From contig NZ_CP015614.1 in NCBI RefSeq assembly GCF_000635915.2, positions 851,501 to 915,500 of the forward strand: a stretch of DNA of 64,000 nucleotides. Direction: 5' to 3'. The notes beneath the pieces are model-generated. The model saw nothing but the letters and a program-made list of their open reading frames with translations. It did not search any database and had not been told where the DNA came from. This DNA comes from Brevundimonas naejangsanensis. Lineage in GTDB: Bacteria; Pseudomonadota; Alphaproteobacteria; Caulobacterales; Caulobacteraceae. A program made the translations under genes and the position numbers. Of this stretch, positions 16,319-25,414 are shown in pieces (within the stretch, counting starts at the first letter, position 1; each line of letters starts with the position of its first letter).

Positions 16319-18238
16319 ATGGAAGACAACGAGCGTTACCGGCTGCTGGTAGAAGCGATCACCGATTATGCCGTCTATATGCTGGACGAAGGGGGGCGGG
16401 TCGTGAGCTGGAACGCCGGCGCCGAGAGGTTCAAGGGATACACGGCGCATGAGATCCTTGGACAGCATTTCTCTGGTTTCTACACGCCAGAGGATCGGGC
16501 TGTCGACTTGCCTGCGCGGGCGTTGGCCATCGCCGCGAAAGAGGGGCGTTTCGAACAGGAGGGCTGGAGACTCCGCAAAGGGGGAGAGCGCTTCTGGGCT
16601 CATGTTGTCATCGATCCTATCCGAAACGGGGAGGGCGGCCTAATCGGCTACGCCAAGGTGACACGCGACCTCTCTGAACGCCGCAAGGCCGCCGAGGCGC
16701 TGCGGCGGACCCAGGAGCAGTTTCAGATCCTTGTAGACGGAGTGACCGACTACGCCATCTACATGCTGGATCCAGCGGGACGGATCAGTAGTTGGAACTC
16801 GGGAGCCGAACGCATCAAGGGCTATAAGCGCCAAGATGTGCTCGGCTCCCATTTTTCCCGCTTCTACACGCCGGAAGACCGAAGGGACGGCAGACCCGGG
16901 CAGGCGCTGGAGATCGCGGCGCGCGAAGGGCGGTTCGAGAAGGAGGGGTGGCGCCTGCGACAGGACGGAAGTCGCTTCTGGGCCCATGTAGTCATTGACG
17001 CGATCCGAAACGACGAGGGCGAGCTCTTCGGCTTCGCAAAGGTGACGCGCGACATCACGGAAAGGGTTGAGTATCAGAAAGCCCTGGAGAAAACGCGCGA
17101 GGCCCTCTTCCAATCCAGAAAGCTGGAGGCAATTGGCGAGCTGACAGGAGGAATCGCTCACGATTTCAATAATCTGCTCGCCGCCATCCTCGGCAGTCTG
17201 GATCTCTTGCGCAAACGTCTCCCGTCGGATCCTCGCATAACGCCGTTGTTGGACAATGCGATCCTCGGCGCTGAACGGGGAGCGCAACTGACTCAACGCC
17301 TGCTAGCCTTCGCGCGGAAGCAGGAGCTCAACATCGAAACCTTTGATCTCGCCGCGAGGCTAGGAGAACAAAGAGATTTTCTAGAGAGCCTTTTAAGGTC
17401 GGTTCACGAAATACGCTTCTCGCTCGCGCCCGAGCTCGACGCGGTACGAACCGACCCCGTGCAATTCGATCGGGCTGTCGTGAACCTCGTGGTCAACGCT
17501 CGCGACGCCATGCCTCGCGGCGGGCGGATTGAAATGTCGGCGACCTGCGAGGTTGTGGAGGCGAACGACCCTGTGCTGACGCCCGGGCCATATGTGCGCC
17601 TCAGCGTCGCTGACGAGGGGGAAGGCATGGACCGCGAGACCGCGGCCCGCGCCACTGAACCCTTCTTCACGACCAAGGGCGTAGGCAAGGGAACCGGCTT
17701 GGGTCTGTCCATGGTTCACGGCCTGATGCTCCAGTCGGGAGGGAAGCTGGAGATTATGAGCCGGAAGGGGAAGGGGACCACGGTCAGTCTGTGGCTGCCC
17801 CGAGCGGCCTATGACAGCAAAACCCTTCTATCGGCGCGAAAGGAGCCTCAAGTTCCCAATTCGCCTCCGCTGCGGGTCCTGGCGGTTGACGACGACCCTT
17901 TGGTCCTGACGAATACTGCGGCCATGCTTGAAGAGCTGGGGCACTCCGTGGCGACAACCGATTCCGGACGGCAGGCGTTGGAACTGCTGACGTCGGGCTG
18001 GCCGGTGGAGCTCGTCATTGCAGACCACGTCATGCCGGGCATGACCGGGACGGAGCTTTTGGACACCCTGCGCCAACAGCAGCCGGAGTTGCCGGGCATA
18101 CTAGCCACCGGCTACGCCGACAGCGAGGGTCGCGAGCCGGGATTGCGCACGCGATTAGCAAAACCTTTTACGCTTGATGACCTCAGAAACGCGATCCACC
18201 AAGCCATGGATCTTGGTCGGCGCGGTCTCAATACTTGA
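16319..18238 (+). CDS. PAS-PAS hybrid sensor histidine kinase with receiver domain
   Basis: Soluble 639-residue sensor kinase. Two PAS domains (about residues 5-115 and 135-245) are near-duplicates, each with DYAxYMLDxxGRxxSWNxG and HFSxFYTPEDR. Then come HisKA with phospho-acceptor His281 (GGIAHDFNNLL), HATPase_c (VVNLVVNARDAMPRGG; GKGTGLGLSMVHGL) and a C-terminal REC domain (VLAVDDDPLVL, Asp569 in VIADHVMPGMTG). No transmembrane segment is seen, so the signal is likely cytoplasmic. The start follows from the EcfG-like promoter at 16248. The partner is unknown; such kinases often feed general-stress or two-component phosphorelays. Confidence 0.92.
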   Translation: MEDNERYRLLVEAITDYAVYMLDEGGRVVSWNAGAERFKGYTAHEILGQHFSGFYTPEDRAVDLPARALAIAAKEGRFEQEGWRLRKGGERFWAHVVIDPIRNGEGGLIGYAKVTRDLSERRKAAEALRRTQEQFQILVDGVTDYAIYMLDPAGRISSWNSGAERIKGYKRQDVLGSHFSRFYTPEDRRDGRPGQALEIAAREGRFEKEGWRLRQDGSRFWAHVVIDAIRNDEGELFGFAKVTRDITERVEYQKALEKTREALFQSRKLEAIGELTGGIAHDFNNLLAAILGSLDLLRKRLPSDPRITPLLDNAILGAERGAQLTQRLLAFARKQELNIETFDLAARLGEQRDFLESLLRSVHEIRFSLAPELDAVRTDPVQFDRAVVNLVVNARDAMPRGGRIEMSATCEVVEANDPVLTPGPYVRLSVADEGEGMDRETAARATEPFFTTKGVGKGTGLGLSMVHGLMLQSGGKLEIMSRKGKGTTVSLWLPRAAYDSKTLLSARKEPQVPNSPPLRVLAVDDDPLVLTNTAAMLEELGHSVATTDSGRQALELLTSGWPVELVIADHVMPGMTGTELLDTLRQQQPELPGILATGYADSEGREPGLRTRLAKPFTLDDLRNAIHQAMDLGRRGLNT

Positions 18239-18568
18239 AAGCATGGAAGCCAGGATGACCGGTGGATGTAATCGCACACCGTTCAGCCTATCGATCAGGC
18301 GAGAGCCTGATTCCCGCTGACGACGCGTATGGGCCGATCCGACCAGAAACGATGTGCTGCGTCGTTGAGCTGTCGGCTTAACAATGAGGATCGAGATGAA
18401 CGAAAGAGCTACAGCAGACGAGGGCGGTCTGCCCGGCTTACCGCCTGTCGCACCAAACGCCGTGATTTTTCTGGGCGCTATCCTGGATCGAGCCGGAACT
18501 AAACCGCGAGGCCCAGAGGGACTGGACCAGCGAAACGCGGGGGGCGGACGGGCCGGCCTCATCGCGGG
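18239..18568. other. Intergenic stretch, possible truncated reading frame
   Basis: A rightward frame from about 18396 (MNERATADEGGLPGLPPVAP) has a GAGG ribosome-binding site. After some 30 residues it runs into low-complexity sequence that overlaps the opposite DUF378 gene. It could be the 5' remnant of a membrane-protein gene. Nothing else is evident. Confidence 0.35.
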
Positions 18569-18805
18569 TCAGCGGGCCAAGCGGCCGCCGGCTTCTGCGC
18601 GAGGTTCATCGATCTGCAAAGCCCGTACGAAGAGAGCCAACTGCCAGAGGCCCGAAAGCCCGACAAGAACGTAGACGCCGCGGGCGACCGCGGAGCCGTC
18701 GCCGAAGAGGGCGGAAACGAGGTTGAAATCAAAGGCGCCGACGAGGCCCCAGTTCACGGCGCCGATGATAACCAGCAGCAGGGTGACGAGATTGACGGCT
18801 TTCAT
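18569..18805 (-). CDS. DUF378-family membrane protein
   Basis: 78-residue inner-membrane protein with two hydrophobic segments, typical of DUF378: MKAVNLVTLLLVIIGAVNWG with the family GAVNWGLVG motif, then VYVLVGLSGLWQLALFVRAL. The start is fixed by a GGAGG ribosome-binding site and by the EcfG-like promoter ending 27 bp upstream; a longer in-frame reading would cross that promoter. The function of DUF378 proteins is unknown, and a general-stress role is inferred from the promoter. Confidence 0.85.
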   Translation of the reverse strand: MKAVNLVTLLLVIIGAVNWGLVGAFDFNLVSALFGDGSAVARGVYVLVGLSGLWQLALFVRALQIDEPRAEAGGRLAR

Positions 18806-18831
18806 TGTCTGTCCTCCATATGATGTCGACC

Positions 18832-18857
18832 AACCGGCTGGGCCCCGCTCGTGTTCC
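18832..18857 (-). promoter_or_regulatory. EcfG-like promoter for the DUF378 gene
   Basis: Read on the minus strand: GGAAC (18857-18853), 17 bp, GGTT (18835-18832). This matches the EcfG consensus except G for C in the first base of the -10. The predicted start lies about 20 nt before the ATG at 18805, leaving room for the GGAGG site. Confidence 0.62.
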
Positions 18858-18999
18858 GGTAAGACCGGTATCGGTCCAAGACGTTGCCTATGCACGCCTG
18901 GCCCTCGATTGGCGGCGCGTCTCGTCCGGCCCGTCTTCGAACCCTAGGGCGAGTTCCGAGTTGATGTATGAGGCCCGACTTCGCAGGAGGCGCAGACTA

Positions 19000-19275
19000 A
19001 TGAGCAGCAACCGATCGGCCGATGGGGCCGAAACCCGCAGCGAGGCGTCGAGAGCGGGGGAACAGCCCGTCCAGCGCGCGTCCGAGGCCGCTGGTCAGCA
19101 AGGCCAGGTCGAGACGCCCGAGGAACTGGGCGACGACGGTCCGGACGAACTGCTTATCGACGGTCAGGAGGAGGTGTTTTCCCGAACGGAGATCGAGAGC
19201 GGCCGGGTCGAACATCATGTCGGCGAAGAGCGCGCGGCCCCAGTGTCGTCTTCCCGAAAGACGGCTCCTGAATAG
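19000..19275 (+). CDS. Hydrophilic acidic low-complexity protein
   Basis: 91-residue, Glu/Ser/Gly-rich protein, likely disordered (MSSNRSADGAETRSEASRAG; later ELGDDGPDELLIDGQEEVFS). AGGAGG lies upstream of the ATG. Proteins of this type are common in stress regions of Sphingomonads and Caulobacterales, but I cannot name a family. Confidence 0.5.
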   Translation: MSSNRSADGAETRSEASRAGEQPVQRASEAAGQQGQVETPEELGDDGPDELLIDGQEEVFSRTEIESGRVEHHVGEERAAPVSSSRKTAPE

Positions 19276-19345
19276 AAGCCCCAGTTTGGGTCATGGCTTC
19301 ATATTCCGCCCATGGAGCCGCTTCTTACGAGCCTATCGGACGGGT

Positions 19346-19609
19346 TCATGGCGACAGTATTCGACCCGTTCGGGAGCCCGTAACGGGCGGGGCAGAAGCC
19401 TGGATATCCAAACGCAGGATTTCTCGGGCGTGTGGATCACGAACGACCAGGCCCAAGCTGATGGGTGTCTGCCCTGTTGAGGACTGTTCAGAGAGCATTT
19501 CGGCCGCGAAACGCACCCCTTCGCTATAGGCGACTGCGTCAGAAAGGGCTTCGTTCTCGAGCACCAGTTCCTTGTCCGGTTGGGTGACGATATATTTGTA
19601 AAGCGTCAT
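19346..19609 (-). CDS. DUF6894-like small protein
   Basis: About 87 residues, starting MTLYKYIVTQPDKELVLENE. It has the pattern of the DUF6894 type: an N-terminal strand, a helix rich in Glu and Ala (DAVAYSEGVRFAAEMLSE), then strands (ISLGLVVRDPHAREILRL). A second protein of similar shape is encoded at 23533. It lies divergent to the broken Crp/Fnr gene. No convincing ribosome-binding site, and the start could be three codons earlier. Confidence 0.5.
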   Translation of the reverse strand: MTLYKYIVTQPDKELVLENEALSDAVAYSEGVRFAAEMLSEQSSTGQTPISLGLVVRDPHAREILRLDIQASAPPVTGSRTGRILSP

Positions 19610-19643
19610 GATGGACATCTATACGCGGGAACGTGAACATCGG

Positions 19644-20323
19644 ATGATCTCGGGCCACACGCCGGCGCGGAGCCTGATCGCCAAGCTCGAGAAGCGGGAC
19701 AGGCTCAGCCCCGCCGAGCGGACGGCGCTTGAGCACGCGGTTGACGCCCCTGTGCTGCATCGCGCAGGAGAACTGATCCTCCTTGCGGGCGTTCGGCCGT
19801 CCGACTGTCGCCTCCTCGTTTCGGGGCTCGCCGCCGGATCAAGGCCTTTCAGAGCTGCGCGCGCTCCATCAACCAGCTGAGCGTAGCGGGAGATTTTCTG
19901 GACCTGCACAGCTTGGTGATGAAGCAGGTGGACCATGGCGTCCTGGCGCTTACCGACTGTATCACTGCGGCCCTGCCTCACCGCCTTATGGCGGACCTGA
20001 TCGAGACCCAGCCTCATCTTGGCCGGTTGTTCATGCTGGAGCTGGCGATCGACGGGGCGATCCAGCGTGAATGGTTTCACCGGCTAGGACGCCAGGACGC
20101 GCTCGGGCGGATGGCTCATCTCCTGTGCGAGCTCGACGTCCGGATCGCCATGGCGGGACTGGCAGACCAAGACGGGTTCAGCCTGACCATGACCCAGGAA
20201 GATTTCGCCGACTGCCTAGGGCTTTCGTCGGTGCACGTGAACCGCACGCTCGCTGAGTTGCGGGGCCGTGGTTTAGCGACCTGGCGCGCCGGCTGGGTCG
20301 AAATCCATGACCATGCGGCCTAG
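19644..20323 (+). pseudogene. Crp/Fnr-family regulator, frameshifted
   Basis: The first frame reads MISGHTPARSLIAKLEKRDR to DCRLLVSGLAA, the start of a Crp/Fnr cyclic-nucleotide-like domain. The continuation, ending QLSVAGDFLDLHSLVMKQVD and the HTH_Crp sequence QEDFADCLGLSSVHVNRTLA, is in another frame. Restoring one C near 19835 (GCCGCCCGGATC) joins them as GLAARIKAFQS, as expected for the family. So it is either a recent pseudogene or a base-calling error in a C run. Its closest relative in the window is the regulator at 25836. Confidence 0.75.
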
Positions 20324-20389
20324 TGGCCCTAGCGAGTTTTAATCCAGCCTACCTTCGTGCGGACGCCGCGCCGATCTAGGGACGGCCGA

Positions 20390-20902
20390 TCAGTCGGCCT
20401 CGGCTATCCGCAATCTGTCGCCCGGGGCGACGCCCCGCTGCAAATAGGTTGGGTCGAAATCGGCGAACCCGACCAACCGATCCCAGTCCAGAATGTGGAC
20501 GGACCGGCCGGCGAGGGTCGCCGCGGGTCGGAGAGCTTTCAGGGTCCGGTTGACGTGGACGGAGGTCATGCCCGTGGCGTCGGCAATCTGGTTCTGGGTC
20601 AGGGGAAACCCGAAACAGTTCGACCGGCTCTCGCGGACGCCCTGGCGGGTCGCAGTTTCGCAAAGGAGATGAGCAATCCGGCCGACGGCGTCCCGCCGCC
20701 CCATGCTCACGACCCATTGCGACAAGATGGCGGCGTCAACCATGCAGTCGCGCCAGAACGCTTCGCCCACGGCGGGATACCGGGCAGCCGCGGATCTGAG
20801 GGCGTGATGAGGAATCTTGAAGACTTGGAGCTTGACGGGGTTGTCTGCCGTCCGCGCCTTAGCGCTCTCGTCAGCGCCTCGCGCTCCAAGGCGGCTGCGA
20901 AA
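20390..20902 (-). pseudogene. Crp/Fnr-family regulator, N-terminally truncated
   Basis: Only the last part of a Crp/Fnr protein remains: VFKIPHHALRSAAARYPAV, EAFWRDCMVDAAILSQWV, then the HTH_Crp segment LTQNQIADATGMTSVHVNRT and a normal C-terminus (DWDRLVGFADFDPTYL). In the same frame a stop lies at 20903-20905 and no cyclic-nucleotide-binding beta roll is found upstream. A product from the GTG at 20770 would be a free helix-turn-helix domain and could still bind DNA. Confidence 0.6.
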
Positions 20903-20989
20903 TTATTCCTCTGCCACTCTCTATGGAGACCTTATGTCGCATAGGCGTCTCATCCGGATCGGTCGCGAGGGAAGGCGTCGGCCGGGACA

Positions 20990-21277
20990 TTAGGATTTCG
21001 CCACTCGGGGACCATTGTCCCTGAAGCGCCACTTCATGAACAGCACGCCCGACGCCATGGCCAGGGCGCAGGCGTTCGCGATCGTCACAGGCCAGGCTTC
21101 GGTCATGACGCCGTAGATCACCCAGAGGATGAAGCAGGTGACGGTCAGCCCATATGTCTTCAGGCTCACCGCCGAGGCGTCCTTCTCTTTCCAGATCTTG
21201 ACGCCCTGGGGCGCGAAACTGGTGATGGAGCAGACGGCGGCGGCCGAGCCGACGATATTGGCGACGAGTTCACTCAT
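20990..21277 (-). CDS. SemiSWEET-type sugar transporter
   Basis: 95-residue membrane protein with three hydrophobic segments and the PQ-loop motif (SITSFAPQGVKIWKEKDASA), as in bacterial SemiSWEETs, which dimerise to move sugars down a gradient. The family sequence continues VSLKTYGLTVTCFILWVIYG. A perfect EcfG-type promoter (21286-21310) ends only nine bases before the ATG, so the message would have almost no leader. The substrate is unknown. Confidence 0.88.
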   Translation of the reverse strand: MSELVANIVGSAAAVCSITSFAPQGVKIWKEKDASAVSLKTYGLTVTCFILWVIYGVMTEAWPVTIANACALAMASGVLFMKWRFRDNGPRVAKS

Positions 21278-21285
21278 AGAACCGC

Positions 21286-21310
21286 AACGTCAGGCGCCAT
21301 CTGCTGTTCC
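21286..21310 (-). promoter_or_regulatory. EcfG-type promoter for the SemiSWEET gene
   Basis: On the minus strand: GGAAC (21310-21306), 16 bp, CGTT (21289-21286), a perfect match. The expected start site at about 21279 is next to the ATG (21277), implying a leaderless or near-leaderless transcript. Confidence 0.75.
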
Positions 21311-21340
21311 TGGGTCGACGCACCTGCGGCGGCCTGGCCG

Positions 21341-22288
21341 CTAGGTCCGGCTCTGGAGCGTGGCCTGCTCCTGCTCGCGCAGCCAGTTGTGGGCCCTGGT
21401 GCCCGCTACGGCGCCGTGCCCCATGGCCACGCTGATCTGATCCAGGCCTTCGACAACATCTCCTGCGGCGAAGACGCCCGCCACCCGGCTTTCGAAGACA
21501 GCATCGGGGGTCACGCAGCCGGCCTCCGTGAGAACGAGCCCGAGCTGCTCCGCCAGGATTGAGCGCGGTCGACGCCCCAGGGCCGGGTAGATCACGTCGA
21601 ACGCCAGCGAGGCGCCTGTGTCGAGACGCACGGTGACGTCATCGGCGCCTGGCTCGAGAGCGCGCAGGGCGCCGGCTTCCAGCCGGATCCCCGCATCGGC
21701 CAGAACCCGGGCCTCGGCGGAGGACAGTTCGGGACGATCAAGCGGCATGAGAGTGACGTTCTGGGAATACCCTCGCAGGAAGAGGGCTTCAGCAGCGCCA
21801 TTGGTGTCGCATCCGATCACGCCTATGCGTTTGCCGAAGTGCTCATAGCCGTCGCAGATCGGGCAGTAGCGCAGCACCCCCGCGCGGATGGCCGCCTCAT
21901 GGACCCTCTCCGGCAGATCGACCTGGTTGAGATCCACGCCGGTCGCCAGGATAACGGCGCGGCTCACGAGCGTAGGCCCGTCCGTAAGATTAAGGCTGAA
22001 TCCGCCCGCCAAGGCCTTGACGGCGGCCACCTCCGCCTTCTGGATGGCGGCGCCGTACTGAACGGCGTGGCGCGTCATGCGGGCGATCAAATCCGGTCCC
22101 CGAACGCCTTCCGGGAATCCGGGAGCGTTATGGGTGAGAGGAATGCGTAGGGCCCGGCTCCTCCCGTCATGCAGCACGAGAACCTTCCGGCGATACCGCG
22201 CCAGATAGAGGGCCGCGGTCAGGCCTGCAGGCCCCGCGCCGATGACGACGACATCCAGTTCAGAGTTCGTTTCAGGATCTGCGGCCAT
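21341..22288 (-). CDS. Thioredoxin-reductase-like FAD/NAD(P) oxidoreductase
   Basis: Flavoprotein of about 315 residues in the TrxR-like class. Motifs: FAD-binding VVVIGAGPAGLTAALYLARY, the redox-active pair in LRYCPICDGYE, NAD(P)-binding IGVIGCDTNGAAEALFLRGY, and the C-terminal FAD motif VAGVFAAGDVVEGLDQISVA. Family members reduce thioredoxin or related small partners with NADPH; no partner gene is adjacent. I start at ATG 22288, just before the Rossmann fold. An in-frame start 23 codons upstream adds unrelated sequence. The upstream 262 bp to 22551 hold no supported gene. Confidence 0.88.
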   Translation of the reverse strand: MAADPETNSELDVVVIGAGPAGLTAALYLARYRRKVLVLHDGRSRALRIPLTHNAPGFPEGVRGPDLIARMTRHAVQYGAAIQKAEVAAVKALAGGFSLNLTDGPTLVSRAVILATGVDLNQVDLPERVHEAAIRAGVLRYCPICDGYEHFGKRIGVIGCDTNGAAEALFLRGYSQNVTLMPLDRPELSSAEARVLADAGIRLEAGALRALEPGADDVTVRLDTGASLAFDVIYPALGRRPRSILAEQLGLVLTEAGCVTPDAVFESRVAGVFAAGDVVEGLDQISVAMGHGAVAGTRAHNWLREQEQATLQSRT

Positions 22289-22550
22289 GGGTTCATTTCG
22301 CGGCGCGGTTTCATACCAACAGATGCGTGGCGTTCTGGTCAACGCCTGAGACCGCAAAGGGCGCTACTGCCTTGATCTCGAGATGAAGCGGAGATCATGC
22401 TCCAGCAGCGACCAACTTGGAGCCGCGTCGCTTCGCATTACGAAACCGGGCGCCAGCGGCGAGCTGCCTTGATCCGATGCGCTGTCTCCAGGTCGCATTC
22501 TGGTGAGGAAACGCAGGCCGTGGGTGGCTATGAGGATTTTGGGTTGGCGC

Positions 22551-22856
22551 TCAGGGTGTGAACTGGATTGTGCGGGCAAACTGGAAGTCTGCTGAACCGG
22601 GCTTGACGGTAGCATCCTTCATCAAGGCCAGGGCCGCCTCACTGAAACCGAGTCCCGGATGCGTCTCACCGAGTACGCGACAGTTGACCACCTTACCGCT
22701 TGCACGGGCCGTGCACTCCAGCGTGACGGCTACGCTCACAAGAGACGCAGCCTGGATGTCCTGCGCTGCGATCTCGCGGCGGACGAGCTTGGCGGCCGTC
22801 TCTGCATTTGGCGAAGCGTCCAGCACAAGTGCGACGGACAAGGCGATGATGATCAT
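22551..22856 (-). CDS. Small exported TonB-C-like protein
   Basis: 101-residue protein with an N-terminal hydrophobic leader (MIIIALSVALVLDASPNAET). The following domain resembles the TonB C-terminal fold seen in stand-alone proteins of Caulobacterales (TLECTARASGKVVNCRVLGE, GFSEAALALMKDATVKPG). The start is supported by a GGAGGG ribosome-binding site and by an EcfG-like promoter ending 22 bp upstream. Its role is unknown; it lacks the proline-rich spacer of a true TonB. Confidence 0.7.
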   Translation of the reverse strand: MIIIALSVALVLDASPNAETAAKLVRREIAAQDIQAASLVSVAVTLECTARASGKVVNCRVLGETHPGLGFSEAALALMKDATVKPGSADFQFARTIQFTP

Positions 22857-22877
22857 GCTGATACCCTCCGTCAGCTT

Positions 22878-22902
22878 AACTTCCGGTGGGAGACGACGTT
22901 CC
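22878..22902 (-). promoter_or_regulatory. EcfG-like promoter for the TonB-C-like gene
   Basis: On the minus strand: GGAAC (22902-22898), 16 bp, AGTT (22881-22878). One base differs from the CGTT consensus. The position relative to the ATG at 22856 is right for a leader of about 15 nt carrying GGAGGG. Confidence 0.5.
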
Positions 22903-23175
22903 TTCACAAGTGTCGGACGGCCATTGTTTCGGTGCGGGCGCGCGCGCTCCATCGTAGGTCATCTCGTCGGACTCACTGTGCGGGATCGGCGACTTTCACC
23001 GACGTCTGCGACCGTTACGGCTACACGAAGCAGACGCGCGGCCTCCAGATTTGATCCAGCCGTCTCGCCAATCTGAAACACTCTAGGATAGTGCGGTGAA
23101 CCTTGCCGGCCACGCTGGGATCAGGCGCGCGCCGCCTATATCGCACCCTCAATCATCGAAAGGGAGGGGACATTC

Positions 23176-23439
23176 ATGGCCGGCGGCTGGACCCGAGACG
23201 GCGCTGTGCTCGATCAGATTCACGACACCGTCGTCGACGGCGTCCTCAACGCTCGCGCGCGAATGCCCACGGGACCCGGCCGAGAATTCTGTCTTGAGTG
23301 CGGCGACGCCATCCCCGAAGCGCGCCGACGCGCCATGTCGGGGGCGGTGACCTGCGTATCCTGCCAATCCGGTCGGGATGCACGGATGGTGACCGGGGGC
23401 ATCAACCGGCGTGGAAGCAAGGACAGTCAACTGCGCTAG
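23176..23439 (+). CDS. TraR/DksA-type zinc-finger protein
   Basis: 87-residue protein with a four-cysteine zinc finger of the DksA/TraR family: FCLECGDAIPEARRRAM, then TCVSCQSGRDAR. The N-terminal helix is short (MAGGWTRDGAVLDQIHDTVV), so it lacks the long coiled coil of DksA and resembles plasmid TraR-like proteins that act through the RNA polymerase secondary channel. A strong AGGGAGGGG ribosome-binding site supports the start. Confidence 0.85.
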   Translation: MAGGWTRDGAVLDQIHDTVVDGVLNARARMPTGPGREFCLECGDAIPEARRRAMSGAVTCVSCQSGRDARMVTGGINRRGSKDSQLR

Positions 23440-23532
23440 GCTCGCTCGCGTCATCATGGCTGGTCACCATCGAGGCTATGTCCGGTATCCGCCATTTGCG
23501 CACCGGGCGGCCGCCCGGACGTAGATGTCATC

Positions 23533-23748
23533 ATGGCGACCTATGACTTCATTGTTAGCGGCGTTGATCCTGAGATGGCTCTCCAAAGCGTAGCGTCGTC
23601 GGATGCTGATGCCTGGCGGGAGGCGGTCCTCTTTCTTTCGGAAATCTTGCGCGAAAGGCCTGTCCGGGAGGGCGGCGCCTTCTTGCTTGAGATCATCGTC
23701 CGCAACGAGGGTCGCGAAGTCTGCCGGGTTTGCGCGTCTTCCGGCTGA
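23533..23748 (+). CDS. DUF6894-like small protein
   Basis: 71 residues, MATYDFIVSGVDPEMALQSV at the start, then a helix (DADAWREAVLFLSEILRE) and a C-terminal strand pair (FLLEIIVRNEGREVCRVCA). Same general shape as the protein at 19346. The role is unknown. No good ribosome-binding site is seen, but the sequence reads as real protein. Confidence 0.55.
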   Translation: MATYDFIVSGVDPEMALQSVASSDADAWREAVLFLSEILRERPVREGGAFLLEIIVRNEGREVCRVCASSG

Positions 23749-23981
23749 ATCAATAGCCGAAGACCGGCGGAAGACCGGCGATTACGCCTAAGGGGGAACC
23801 GCAGAGCCGACCGTCTGCCGATCTTACTGCCAAAGAAATCAGCGTTCAGTCAAAGTAGGCTCGGTGAGGCTGCGCCTTTGGCCGGGTTGCGGACTTGGCG
23901 GCGCGGATCAAGGATTTTGATAAGTCGGATGGAGCAGGGCGACCTGCGCGACGTTGCTTCGAAAGTGCAAGGAGCAGAACC

Positions 23982-24173
23982 ATGAGCGCGCGCGAGCAGA
24001 CTATCAGGACGCAGGAACTCCCGGCGCTTCCGGGAAAACTGGGCGAAATCGAGGCCCTTCTTCAGGCGGCGAGATCGCTTGGCGGGACGAGCGGCGAACA
24101 AGCCGTCCTGGATGAAATCTCCCGGATCATCGCCCGGTCATCCGGCGACATCTACCAGAAGCCGCTGGGCTGA
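23982..24173 (+). CDS. Hypothetical 63-residue helical protein
   Basis: MSAREQTIRTQELPALPGKL, then two helices (GEIEALLQAARSLG, EQAVLDEISRIIARSS). AAGGAG lies seven bases before the ATG, which fixes the start; an upstream in-frame start would add unrelated residues. No family recognised. Confidence 0.55.
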   Translation: MSAREQTIRTQELPALPGKLGEIEALLQAARSLGGTSGEQAVLDEISRIIARSSGDIYQKPLG

Positions 24174-24421
24174 AGCTGATTCACGCCTGCTCGGGATCAT
24201 GCGTGCCGTGGCGGTCCGGTTGCGGCGACGTCTGCGGTCGGGCTGCGCGGTCGGACGCGCCGACCCCGGTGCGTGTCCAGACCGGGTCTGCGGCCTTCTC
24301 TTCGGGAAGGCGTCGCGCGCCTCCTGGCGACCTTCCTTCGCCTGCCATCCCCAGTGTCGTCAAGACGACATTCTCGTCCAGAACGCCGCTCCTCGCGTTA
24401 TGGCGCCGAAAGGCTGGAGAC

Positions 24422-24628
24422 ATGGGCGTCGTCGTTTCTTTTCCCACCAAAGCTCGCGCATTTCGCAAGCGCCGCGCCTGGTCCCTGCTGGCGGCTGCGG
24501 CAGGCGCCGTGGTTGTGGTCGCGGTCGGCATTTTGCTCGCGGGCCAGGACCTTCTTCGCGGAGCCCAGGCGGACCCATCGACCCAGGCGGCGGGACTCCT
24601 GTCGCAATCCCTCGCCGACGTCCCCTGA
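24422..24628 (+). CDS. Small single-pass membrane protein
   Basis: 68 residues. A basic N-terminus (FPTKARAFRKRRAW) is followed by one strong transmembrane segment (SLLAAAAGAVVVVAVGILLA) and a short periplasmic tail. GGAG precedes the ATG. It is convergent with the Crp/Fnr gene, ending one base before that gene's stop. The function is unknown. Confidence 0.5.
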   Translation: MGVVVSFPTKARAFRKRRAWSLLAAAAGAVVVVAVGILLAGQDLLRGAQADPSTQAAGLLSQSLADVP

Positions 24629-25414
24629 TCAGGCCGTGTCGTGCACGCGGACATCGCGGGAGACCCAGCTGGCGGCTTCCGGCGGACGGAGCGACGCGGT
24701 TGTCGCGGCCGCTGCGGAAACTCCGCGATCGCCGCAACCGCAAGAAACGGCCCGTAGGCCTGCCAGATTCAGGATTTGGACCTTCCCACGACCGAAACGC
24801 ACGAGTCCTTGGGCCTGGAGGCGTCCAGCGGCCGCGTTGACGCTGGTTCTCTGCACGCCGAGCATGGCGCCGAAATCGGCCTGGGTCAGGCGCAGGGGAG
24901 CGCCGTTGGCCCCGCAATGCAGCCGGACCAGCCATTTGGCCAGCCGCTCCTGAACGAGATGGGAGGCGTTGCAGACCGCTTCGGCGGCCAGACCGCTCAG
25001 GCGACCAGATGACTGGCGGGCTACCAGACGAGTCAGCCAGTCGCGGCCGAGGTGCTCGACGACGCAGTCCGCGGGTACGCGGCAAAGAGTGGTGTCGATC
25101 AGCGCCCGAGCCGGAGGGCGGTCGCCGTCGGGTTCCAGGGCTTGATCCCAACCGTGGACAGACCCCGCGACGATGGTCGCAACGCAGACGCCGTCGCTTT
25201 TAGGGAAGAGGCCCAGGACCCCCGCCAGAACAAAGGAGAGGAAACCGTCTTCCTCCAAGGCTTGGCCGGCAGGCAAGGACGTCAGCCGGCGGCGGGCCAG
25301 AGCGGTCGATTGAAAGCGGTGGGGAAGCGCTTGGAAGACAGGGTGGTCGTCCAGATCCAGGTGCGGACGATGAAGGCCGCAGCCTGGATTGGCGAGGCTG
25401 ATCATAGGTTGCAT
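24629..25414 (-). CDS. Crp/Fnr-family regulator (divergent)
   Basis: 261-residue regulator. The N-terminal sensory half is a divergent cyclic-nucleotide-like beta roll (AGVLGLFPKSDGVCVATIVA). The helix-turn-helix is recognisable (LRLTQADFGAMLGVQRTSVN) followed by a wing (QAQGLVRFGRGKVQILNLAG). No Fnr-type cysteine cluster is visible. ATG 25414 has a CAGGAG ribosome-binding site. One of five Crp/Fnr-like loci between 19.6 and 33.7 kb. Confidence 0.8.
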   Translation of the reverse strand: MQPMISLANPGCGLHRPHLDLDDHPVFQALPHRFQSTALARRRLTSLPAGQALEEDGFLSFVLAGVLGLFPKSDGVCVATIVAGSVHGWDQALEPDGDRPPARALIDTTLCRVPADCVVEHLGRDWLTRLVARQSSGRLSGLAAEAVCNASHLVQERLAKWLVRLHCGANGAPLRLTQADFGAMLGVQRTSVNAAAGRLQAQGLVRFGRGKVQILNLAGLRAVSCGCGDRGVSAAAATTASLRPPEAASWVSRDVRVHDTA

